11,744 bases of DNA from an uncultured Spirochaetia bacterium (lineage in GTDB: Bacteria > Spirochaetota > CALGPD01): positions 1 through 11,744 of the forward strand of contig CALGPD010000400.1 in assembly GCA_937960625.1 (NCBI GenBank). The letters are read 5' to 3'. A program made the position numbers and the translations under genes. Under the pieces are notes generated by a model that did not search any database, was not told where the DNA came from, and worked only from the letters and a program-made list of their open reading frames with translations. This document shows, in pieces, positions 1-5,553 of this stretch; the stretch's first letter is position 1, and every line of letters starts with the position of its first letter.

Positions 1-15
1 CTATATATTAAGCTC

Positions 16-130
16 TGTATATTGAATATACAAAACGGGCATGAGGCGTGGTGGATAAGTCGTTGGCAGGGTAGTATTTAGGTTTTCGGGAGTTGCGTTC
101 TTGTACAAGGCTTGTAAAGTATTGAGTTGC
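16..130. other. GC-rich unassigned island with a palindrome at its edge
   Basis: Positions 31-120 are about 48% G+C (43 of 90 bases) inside DNA of under 30%. The left edge is a perfect 17-bp palindrome at 16-32 (arms TGTATATT and AATATACA around a single G). The minus strand is open from about 130 down to a TAG at the left edge, giving a proline- and threonine-rich peptide; the plus strand is open apart from one TAA. Neither reading has a start codon with a ribosome binding site. It lies just downstream of the broken hepT. It could be a dispersed intergenic repeat, a cassette boundary or the tail of a gene outside the window. I cannot name it. The stretch 131-217 shows nothing recognisable. 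Confidence 0.4.
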
Positions 131-217
131 AAACTAAAGTATTATATTAAATTACTATTATGTATACTATTTTTAAAGCTAATTCAATTGTAGTGAAACT
201 ATAAATAAATATTAAAA

Positions 218-555
218 TTACAATGTTTCTAGCAATTTAGTCACTTCACTTTTTAATGTTTGAAGATTATTGACAATAACATTCCATACTATTTCATCAT
301 CAATATTATCATAACCATGAATTATTCTGTTTCAAATTGCAATAATTTTTCTGCTATCTGAAATGGTAATATTATTATCTATTGATAAAAGTTTATTTAA
401 AGCCTCACCGATTATTTCGAGCTCACGTTCTACTGCTCTTTTTCTGGTCAAATTTGAAGTATATTTTTCAAACTCAATTTCATTATCAAGGTGAATATAA
501 ATTGACTCAATGCAATTTTGAATATCGTATAATATTTTCTAACTATATCTGTCAT
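218..555 (-). pseudogene. hepT: HepT-like HEPN toxin, inactivated by a frameshift and a stop
   Basis: HEPN-domain RNase toxin of the HepT/MntA (type VII) toxin-antitoxin family. Intact relatives are about 110 aa, which this locus would encode. The ATG (553-555) overlaps the mntA stop in an ATGA arrangement. The first seven codons (MTDIVRK) are in one frame and the rest of the protein (ILYDIQN, then the typical ERELEIIGEAL) is in another; one A missing from the run near 534-538 explains this. Downstream, the motif RX4HXY should read R-NRII-H-G-Y, but the Arg codon is TGA (332-334), one transition from CGA. The remainder runs open to a TAA at 218-220. With two independent lesions the toxin is almost certainly dead. 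A recoded TGA is unlikely, because mntA itself ends in TGA and Trp is written TGG nearby. Confidence 0.85.
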
Positions 556-857
556 ATGATTTTTATTTTATTTTTATTAATTTCACGTTTTAAATATGGA
601 TTTTTGATTCTGTCTTCATTAACAATATCTATTTTTTTATGAAGTAAATCTTCTAATCCAAAATATATTTCCCACCATAATTCTCCAAACTCTTTATAAT
701 CTAAATGTTCATCAAATTTAATCAGGAAATCTATATCACTATCATCTTTAAAATCTTCTCTACATGCAGAACCGAAAATGTAAGCATTTTTTATGTTTTT
801 TGATTTAAGAAATTTTTTTATTTCAGAAAGTTTATTGTTAACAATCTTTGCAATCAT
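552..857 (-). CDS. mntA: MntA-like minimal nucleotidyltransferase antitoxin
   Basis: A 101-aa nucleotidyltransferase-fold protein with the exact MNT signature GSX10DXD: Gly29-Ser30, ten residues, then Asp41-Ile-Asp43. A third acidic residue, Asp77 in KKIDIV, completes the expected metal-binding triad. Known family members neutralise the partner HEPN toxin by transferring AMP to the Tyr of its RX4HXY motif. The start at 857 is preferred over an upstream in-frame ATG at 887 because GAGG lies at a suitable distance before it and the family begins here. The gene overlaps the toxin gene by 4 bp, so the two would be translationally coupled. The oddity is that the antitoxin is intact while its toxin partner is broken, leaving an orphan antitoxin that might still neutralise related toxins. 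Confidence 0.88.
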   Translation of the reverse strand: MIAKIVNNKLSEIKKFLKSKNIKNAYIFGSACREDFKDDSDIDFLIKFDEHLDYKEFGELWWEIYFGLEDLLHKKIDIVNEDRIKNPYLKREINKNKIKII

Positions 858-959
858 TTTAAACCTCAATATTAAATATAATATCATTAAACCGGTACAA
901 TTAAAACAAAAATATTAAAGTACAAGATATTTTATCCTAATGATTTTGCTTGTTGCTTA

Positions 960-1051
960 TTCCGGCTTAAAGCAGTCCACCCTTTCCGGATGAAAGTAGG
1001 CCGGTGATTCCTGTGCAACCCGTCCACCTATTCCGGTGGAAACCAGACCAC
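960..1051. mobile_element. IS21-like terminal repeat array, transposase absent
   Basis: Four imperfect tandem repeats begin with TTCCGG or TTCCTG at 960, 984, 1008 and 1031, so the period is 24, 24 and 23 bp. Each then has a short A-rich step and a block like CAGTCCACC or CAGACCAC. Tandem terminal repeats of this kind are typical of IS21-family ends, where they serve as transposase binding sites; the assignment rests on recalled family features. No IstA or IstB coding sequence follows on either side, so this is one leftover end. A possible outer edge is the TG near 941. This element and AT-rich sequence fill the otherwise gene-free stretch 858-1171. Confidence 0.55.
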
Positions 1052-1171
1052 TTTTTAGATAAAAAAACGCTGAAGTTATATTTTAATTGTATACTTTACA
1101 TACTTTTTTTTAATATATTTCTAATTGATATGCAAATATCTAAAATATTAAAATCAGAGGAGTATTTGAAA

Positions 1172-1357
1172 ATGAAATCATATGAATATAAAGTTTTGAC
1201 TATTTTAGTCAGCTTAGAAGAAGGAATTAAACCTTTAAGTAAATTAAATCAACAAACAAAAAAAGGCTGGATTGTTGATGAAAAATACACTGATACTACT
1301 GATTTAAAAGGACAACGCAGATTAACTTTTGTTTTGAAAAAAGAAAGAGAAATATAG
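1172..1357 (+). CDS. Small DUF4177-like protein
   Basis: A 61-aa protein starting MKSYEYKVLTI, with a pattern like the DUF4177 family: an N-terminal YEYKV strand, a central helix with the LNQQTKKGW step (family: LN..G..GW) and a final hydrophobic strand ending FVLKKE. The family has no established biochemical role. The start is fixed by a good ribosome binding site, AGAGGAG at 1156-1162, nine bases before ATG; the open frame extends upstream to 1004 but that part reads through the IS-like repeats and is not credible. It stands alone, between the IS21-like remnant and a GC-rich hairpin island. The family assignment is from pattern only. Confidence 0.65.
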   Translation: MKSYEYKVLTILVSLEEGIKPLSKLNQQTKKGWIVDEKYTDTTDLKGQRRLTFVLKKEREI

Positions 1358-1440
1358 TATTAATTATTTTCAATCGAAAGATTGATTCTTAATTTCAAAA
1401 CAACGTAACTCCAATGCATTAAATTAGAATTATTAAATAA

Positions 1441-1511
1441 CTTCGCGGTAAACACGGCAGGATTCTAGACGGAAGCATTGACGATTTTTATCGTCATATG
1501 CTTCGCACGCG
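1441..1511. repeat. GC-rich hairpin island between convergent genes
   Basis: This stretch is about 49% G+C in AT-rich surroundings. It holds a long hairpin at 1472-1504: GAAGCAT pairs with ATGCTTC and TGACGAT with ATCGTCA, around a TTTT loop, with one bulged T at 1497. That is 14 base pairs in 33 nt. The copies of CTTCGC at 1441 and 1501 bracket it. It lies between the plus-strand gene ending at 1357 and the minus-strand gene ending at 1514, where a two-way terminator would sit, but neither strand has a T tract after the stem. A dispersed hairpin element or cassette boundary is also possible. Confidence 0.55.
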
Positions 1512-1513
1512 TT

Positions 1514-2092
1514 TTACTCATCAAAAAGTCTAAGCCACCAGTTAAAATATTCTTTATGAGTATTAACTTTTTCATCAAACCACACATTAATTTCTGAATT
1601 ATAAAATCCGCCTTTATCAAATTTTTTATTAAAAACATTTAGACTCATACCTTCTAAAATCGCAAGAATATAAAATCTAACTCCGGCATTATCGTTTGGA
1701 TTGGTTTTTAATAGTTTTTCAAAAAGCTCTAAAGCTTCTTCCTGTTTTCCTTTTTTCCAAAGCGTTGTGCCTACATTAACAAATAATCTTATGATATGGC
1801 GATTTTCAATCCATCCCCATTCGAGTTTTTGAGGCCAATTACATTCTTCATCTAAAATTAAATCAAGAGCGTTGCTATAACCAACGGCAATTATTTCTTC
1901 TGCTTCTTTACTTTTTCCGCTGCTGTTAAGCAAATCAAATATCATTAGGTAGGAATCAAAAAAACATGGATCTTTCTGTATTAATTTTTCTAACGCAGAT
2001 ATTGTCTTTTTTATGTTTTTACCTGTAAAATTGTCCTGAATGTCATAGTATTCATTAATAACTATTCTATTTTTATCGATAAACTCTCTCAT
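1514..2092 (-). CDS. TPR protein, ST7-like, cytoplasmic
   Basis: A 192-aa soluble helical protein without a signal peptide. The N-terminal half has TPR-like helices (ISALEKLIQKDPCFFDSYL; DLLNSSGKSKEAEEII). The middle reads LEWGWIENRHIIRLF, followed by a clear TPR (GTTLWKKGKQEEALELFEKL) and LKTNPNDNAGVRFYIL. The W-x-x-NR-h-h-R plus NPNDN-x-GVR combination occurs in bacterial TPR proteins related to the ST7 family; their role is unknown. The C-terminus is Trp- and Phe-rich. The ATG is the first in frame and has only a weak AGG upstream. A TATAAT-like box lies in the AT-rich stretch just upstream (about 2119-2124). It sits alone, next to the left boundary of the ankyrin cassette. Confidence 0.75.
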   Translation of the reverse strand: MREFIDKNRIVINEYYDIQDNFTGKNIKKTISALEKLIQKDPCFFDSYLMIFDLLNSSGKSKEAEEIIAVGYSNALDLILDEECNWPQKLEWGWIENRHIIRLFVNVGTTLWKKGKQEEALELFEKLLKTNPNDNAGVRFYILAILEGMSLNVFNKKFDKGGFYNSEINVWFDEKVNTHKEYFNWWLRLFDE

Positions 2093-2179
2093 TTGACAAC
2101 CTAACTAATTATTTATATATATTATAATATACTAAAAATTTTCAAACTCCAAAGAATATTTGACATAAGAAATTTTCAT

Positions 2180-2208
2180 GGTTCTCTCCTTAATTTTCTG
2201 TAAAAATA
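2180..2208 (+). repeat. Left inverted repeat of the ankyrin cassette
   Basis: A 29-bp sequence starting GGTTCTCTCC with core TCCTTAATTTTCTGTAAA. It differs from the right copy only at position 7 (C for G) and position 26 (A for T). Read outward on the minus strand, the position-7 change creates AAGGAG directly in front of an ATG at 2179. Confidence 0.8.
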
Positions 2209-2315
2209 AACTTATATCGAAAGAATCCGAACAAATATAACGTAGTATTTTAAAACAATTAAATTCGTATTGAAAAATGTGTATATTCAGCAAAATTTCT
2301 ATTACGGGAGTGAAA

Positions 2316-3362
2316 ATGAAAAAAGCAACTATTATTATTCTATTTATTACAGTGTTTACTGTTTCGGGCATGGCAATAAGATTGCAGAGCGGAAGTAATA
2401 AACAAAAGCTAAACAAAAGATTAATTAACGGAATTCAATATTCCATTTACTCAGAAGTTAAAAAATCCTTACAAAAAGGCGCTGACCCCAACGTGAAGAT
2501 AATCGACAGATATAAAAACGGGCATAGTGCATTAATGCTTGCTAGTAAAAAAGGAAATATAGCAATTGTTAGAATATTGATTAAGCATGGAGCAAAAGTT
2601 AATTATATAAGCAGGTACGGCACAACGGCATTAATGCTTGCTGCTAAATCAGGTAGATATCAATCTGTCAGCCTGCTTTTAAAACGGGGGGCAAGAGTTA
2701 ATATTCATGAAAAAATCGCTAACCTTGATACATCGAGCGCGTTATTAAAAGCGTGTGCAGCCGGATACTTGAATATTGTACAATTACTCGTTCGATATAG
2801 AGCCAATGTGCATAGAAAAAATAAGTCGGGTTATAACGCGCTTCACGTTGCGGCTATGAAAGGGCAAACACATATAGTTAGGTTTCTTCTTTCAAGAAGG
2901 ATAAATGTTAATGTAAAATCCGGGTATTATAGTAAAACAGCGCTAATATTTGCCGCGCAGGATAATCATACGGATATAGTGGGCTTATTACTGCGTCACA
3001 GGGCTAACAAATACATGTTTGATTATAACGGACACACAGCTTTTCACGTTGCCGCGGCCAACGGTAATATTGAAACAATGAAAATTCTGCTTAGATACCG
3101 TTTTAATATAAATACACAAATTTTCCAAAAAAGCGGTGAAGGCCCTCCGGATAAAGACACAGCTTTGATTTGTGCTGTTAGGCAAAACCAATTTCAAGCT
3201 GTAAAATACCTCGTCAGCAGGGGCGCGAATATTTTCATTAAAAACAACGCTGGAAGGCATGCTTTGGAAGTTGCAAGAATAAGTTATAAATACGCTAAAC
3301 AAAACGAAAAAGAAATTACTAAAAAAATATATTTATATCTAAAACGCGTTGCGCGTAGATAG
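2316..3362 (+). CDS. Exported ankyrin-repeat protein
   Basis: A 348-aa protein with an N-terminal signal peptide (residues 1-20; two Lys, a hydrophobic core, then SGMA), so it is probably secreted or periplasmic. Ankyrin repeats run from about residue 40 to 325, with hallmark A-L-x-x-A...G...I-V-x-x-L-L steps at about 71, 104, 141, 174, 208, 241 and 282, plus degenerate capping repeats at each end. Such repeats bind other proteins; no catalytic domain is present. The start is ATG 2316, behind GGGAG, because the signal peptide begins there; the frame extends to 2277 without a better start. A -10-like TATATT lies at 2282-2287. It stands alone inside the inverted-repeat cassette with its own terminator. 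Its target is unknown; a role at a host or competitor interface is a guess from the family. Confidence 0.88.
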   Translation: MKKATIIILFITVFTVSGMAIRLQSGSNKQKLNKRLINGIQYSIYSEVKKSLQKGADPNVKIIDRYKNGHSALMLASKKGNIAIVRILIKHGAKVNYISRYGTTALMLAAKSGRYQSVSLLLKRGARVNIHEKIANLDTSSALLKACAAGYLNIVQLLVRYRANVHRKNKSGYNALHVAAMKGQTHIVRFLLSRRINVNVKSGYYSKTALIFAAQDNHTDIVGLLLRHRANKYMFDYNGHTAFHVAAANGNIETMKILLRYRFNINTQIFQKSGEGPPDKDTALICAVRQNQFQAVKYLVSRGANIFIKNNAGRHALEVARISYKYAKQNEKEITKKIYLYLKRVARR

Positions 3363-3375
3363 AGCAATCATTAAA

Positions 3376-3398
3376 GGGCTGTCCGGTTTGGGCAGCCC
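3376..3398 (+). terminator. Terminator-like hairpin after the ankyrin gene
   Basis: The hairpin GGGCTGTCC / GGGCAGCCC has nine pairs (one G-U) and a GGTTT loop, starting 13 bases after the stop codon. The following bases, GTTATAACCTTTT, give a poor T tract, so termination may be weak or factor-assisted. Confidence 0.6.
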
Positions 3399-3449
3399 GT
3401 TATAACCTTTTCGGCCATATAGCTATAAATTACAAATTTTTTTTAACCG

Positions 3450-4159
3450 TCAAAAAGATAAACCCAAGCAAGAAAAGCAGATCTGCGTTACTTTCAAAAT
3501 ATATTTACAGAAAATTAAGGACAGAACCTCCCTAATATGCCGCATTTTAATTTTATTTCCCTTTTTATTATTAAAAATCTTGTTGTGTTTTAATTTAACT
3601 TTACCACAATCACCAATTTGACCCGGATAATTATTATCATGAATTTTATTTCCTATAAGCGTAACACCATTACAAACAGCTATCGCAAAACCTAGCCATG
3701 AATTATTTTTTATCTCACAATCCCAAATCAAGATATTGTCTACTGTTTGTACATCTATTCCATAAGTACCACAACCGTCCAAAACATATTTGCTGATAAC
3801 AATTTTTTTGCGATGGGCAACGTATAAAACCCCCTCCGAACATTGCCTTGCTCTGGGTTTATGAGTTAGATGTAATTTTGATATCAAAATATTTTTGGAT
3901 TTCTCAATAGAAAGAACAATGCTGCTGGTATCGGTACAAATAATTATTACATTTCCCATGCCGGAAAGCCTGATATTTTTTTATTTTTTATAATAATAGA
4001 TTTATCCGTTTTATAAATACCGGCTTGAATTAAAATTGTTGTATTATTGTCAGATCTATCAACCGCGGCTTGAATATTCTGCCCGGGTTTCACTAATATG
4101 GTTTTGGCGGATAATGTATGAGTAAACATTAATACAAAAATGACAAAATATTTTTTAAT
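3450..4159 (-). pseudogene. Secreted parallel beta-helix protein, broken
   Basis: The fragments encode a right-handed beta-helix (NosD or pectate-lyase-like fold): KPGQNIQAAVD, ILIQAGIY, then rungs such as NILISKLHL, KIVISKYVLDGCG, NILIWDCEIKNN and VTLIGNKIHDNN. Three lesions are visible. The signal peptide (KKYFVIFVL then LSA) is in frame but its first codon is ATT at 4157-4159; the first usable ATG (4129) would cut off its hydrophobic core. At about 3974-3980 a run of seven A's has lost one A: frame one ends as KKISGFPAWEM, while the other frame continues the expected NIRLSG. The 3' end runs into the cassette's inverted repeat at 3528, and the last ~26 codons are element DNA. It was probably an envelope carbohydrate-active or adhesive protein; the exact family is unclear. 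Confidence 0.8.
3500..3528 (-). repeat. Right inverted repeat of the ankyrin cassette
   Basis: The inverted partner of 2180-2208, read on the minus strand from 3528 as GGTTCTGTCC, matches at 27 of 29 positions. It supplies the final codons of the truncated beta-helix reading frame (VLSLIF and onward), which fixes the breakpoint of that gene. Confidence 0.8.
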
Positions 4160-4164
4160 TCCTC

Positions 4165-4192
4165 TTGATAATAAATAGCGGATAATTATAAT
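4165..4192 (+). promoter_or_regulatory. Near-consensus sigma-70 promoter giving a leaderless mRNA
   Basis: TTGATA at 4165-4170, a 16-bp spacer, then a perfect TATAAT at 4187-4192. A start point about 7 nt downstream of the -10 box falls on the A of the ATG at 4199. No ribosome binding site fits in between. The region is shared with the divergent beta-helix pseudogene. Confidence 0.65.
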
Positions 4193-4198
4193 AGAAAT

Positions 4199-4705
4199 AT
4201 GAAAAAATTATTTGTATTTATTTTTTTTATGCTTTTTTCAATCCGCTTATTTTCCAATCAAAATATAACTTGCAACGAACAAAAATTACGCGTTGTTTTA
4301 CTTGAATTAATTACAAGTGATATATATTCAACCGGTTTATTAATTCAAAAAACCCTAAAAAATAATATGAAATATTTTAAACTTGAACATTTAAGTAAAA
4401 ACGCAATCAATACTTTTTTATCTAAAACGCAAAAGCGGAATAATAAAATATCTTATTGTTTCATTAGTAAAAATTATAAGATTTTTTTTCATAGTTATAA
4501 TTATAAAGTAAAATCAACAATACTAGATTTCAAATTTTACAATAAAGTTCTTAAAAATTTGTATCAAAAGGCATTATTAAGATTTAATTTATATTATGAA
4601 GTTATAATACCGGTATGTTTAAACAGAGCAAAAAAAGTATTTATTCACATTGGATTTAAAACCGGTTTGATAGATGAATATTTAAAAAAAGTCATTGAAA
4701 AATAG
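4199..4705 (+). CDS. Small exported protein, possibly Cache-like sensor domain
   Basis: A 168-aa protein with a clear signal peptide (MKKLFVFIFFMLFSI, ending about residue 19 at LFS). The mature part alternates helix (LRVVLLELITSDIYSTGLLIQK) and beta strands. Its end, YYEVIIPVCLN...VFIHIGFKTGLIDEYLKKV, resembles the last strands and helix of extracytoplasmic Cache domains (P-I, then G-x-h-x-I-G-h, then I-x-x-h). If so, it is a free-standing periplasmic ligand-binding domain: the frame stops at 168 aa with no membrane segment or output domain after it. The start is fixed by the signal peptide, and the promoter lies only 7 nt upstream. The similarity is weak and the function is unknown; it is plausibly a remnant of a larger sensor. 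Confidence 0.55.
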   Translation: MKKLFVFIFFMLFSIRLFSNQNITCNEQKLRVVLLELITSDIYSTGLLIQKTLKNNMKYFKLEHLSKNAINTFLSKTQKRNNKISYCFISKNYKIFFHSYNYKVKSTILDFKFYNKVLKNLYQKALLRFNLYYEVIIPVCLNRAKKVFIHIGFKTGLIDEYLKKVIEK

Positions 4706-4750
4706 ACATAATTTTTTGATTATGAACAAATATTAAAAACGGTTTAAAAT

Positions 4751-5497
4751 ATGAGGATAACAATTAAACTAACGTTAATTTTCCTGCTCATCTTTTCATA
4801 TATCAGTTTTAACTATATTCCTGCGTACGGCTGGGCATATTCTTCCATGGGTACGGCTTTAATTCTCATTTTTTCGTATTTAATATGGAAAAATAAATTA
4901 TTAACAATAACCGGATTAAAAATTTCATGGCGGAACCTGATGCAAACATTTGGTTTTCTCATAATAGTTACCGGAGTTTCACTTCTTTTAGTTAAATACA
5001 TTGGCTCTAAACAAGGTATAAAATTAATATATAACAGCTTTGGCTCATATTTTCACGTTTTCTTTTATGTTTTGAATGAAGAAATAATTCTAGGCGGAAT
5101 TGCGATTTATATATTAATTAAAAATATAAAACTAAATCCGTTACTGGCATCATTTATTCTGGCTCTTTTTTTCCCGATTATTCATTTTATCTTTTACAAA
5201 TACGTTTTTTTAAATCATGGAACTATTCAATTTCCAGCATTGCTTACACTGTTTTTTGTTGGTTTTATACGCAATAATTTAATTATAACGAATAAACACG
5301 TTGCATTTTCATGGTCATTACATTTCGGCTGGATTGCTGTGATGTTCGGCACCAGCCACTATTGGAAAGAAAAAAATAGATTTTTAACAGAACCCGAATG
5401 TTTTAACGTATTTTTAGGGTCATATGAAGTTGTAATATTAACCGGTGTATTAGCAGCAACGGGTTTATTTTATATGATAAAAAAACATTTTTCTTGA
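4751..5497 (+). CDS. CPBP-family (CAAX protease-like) membrane protein, degenerate motifs
   Basis: A 248-aa integral membrane protein with about seven hydrophobic segments. It carries a recognisable CPBP/Abi core: Glu110-Glu111 in a membrane helix, F141-P-I-I-H145 (the FxxxH motif) and His191 in SLHFGWI. These residues form the metal site in active CPBP intramembrane proteases, which process prenylated proteins or mature and resist bacteriocins. Departures from the norm: motif one is EEIILG, with Gly115 where EExxxR has Arg, and the last motif lacks the usual Asn. It may be inactive or changed in specificity. It follows the Cache-like gene by 45 bp on the same strand and could be co-transcribed; no ribosome binding site is evident before the ATG. 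Confidence 0.65.
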   Translation: MRITIKLTLIFLLIFSYISFNYIPAYGWAYSSMGTALILIFSYLIWKNKLLTITGLKISWRNLMQTFGFLIIVTGVSLLLVKYIGSKQGIKLIYNSFGSYFHVFFYVLNEEIILGGIAIYILIKNIKLNPLLASFILALFFPIIHFIFYKYVFLNHGTIQFPALLTLFFVGFIRNNLIITNKHVAFSWSLHFGWIAVMFGTSHYWKEKNRFLTEPECFNVFLGSYEVVILTGVLAATGLFYMIKKHFS

Positions 5498-5524
5498 AAG
5501 AATTTTGAAAACGTATAGTATAAT
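5494..5524 (+). promoter_or_regulatory. Possible sigma-70 promoter for the FN3 lipoprotein gene
   Basis: A perfect TATAAT at 5519-5524 with TTGAAA at 5494-5499; the spacer is 19 bp, longer than ideal. It lies 30 bp before the TTG start codon and begins inside the end of the preceding gene. Confidence 0.45.
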
Positions 5525-5553
5525 TAATCATACGAATATAAGCGGAGTGTATT

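Larger units (their letters stand above)
2180..3528. mobile_element. Ankyrin-gene cassette bounded by 29-bp inverted repeats
   Basis: The 1,349-bp unit begins on the plus strand at 2180 and ends at 3528 with the same 29-bp sequence inverted, 27 of 29 positions identical. Inside are only the ankyrin gene, its upstream region and a strong terminator hairpin; no transposase or remnant of one is visible. The outward ends start GGTTCT. The repeat style (GTCC, TAATT, TGTAAA) resembles ends of IS256/Mutator-type elements, but this is recalled, not searched. No 8-bp target duplication is visible at the two edges. At the right edge the neighbouring beta-helix gene runs straight into the repeat and is truncated. 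It could be a passenger-carrying non-autonomous element, or ends left by recombination between two IS copies. Confidence 0.5.

Noticed and set aside
16..130. Integron attC site
   Set aside because: Composition and location are suggestive, but I could not find matching core sites (RYYYAAC and GTTRRRY) or the required imperfect arms, so the claim is not made.
332..334. TGA in hepT read as a sense codon (alternative genetic code)
   Set aside because: TGA ends mntA in an ATGA overlap and ends the CPBP gene properly, and TGG encodes Trp throughout.
382..642. Plus-strand open frame of 86 codons
   Set aside because: It lies opposite the hepT/mntA genes, whose motifs are unmistakable, and shows no ribosome binding site or family features.
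1004..1171. Upstream extension of the DUF4177-like gene
   Set aside because: It would translate the IS21-like repeats; the start at 1172 has a strong ribosome binding site and matches the family's N-terminus.
2132..2416. Minus-strand hydrophobic open frame of 94 codons
   Set aside because: It is the antisense of the ankyrin signal peptide; only its last 15 codons have a plausible start, treated separately.
2988..3302. Minus-strand open frame inside the ankyrin gene
   Set aside because: It is antisense to clear ankyrin repeats with no start signal.
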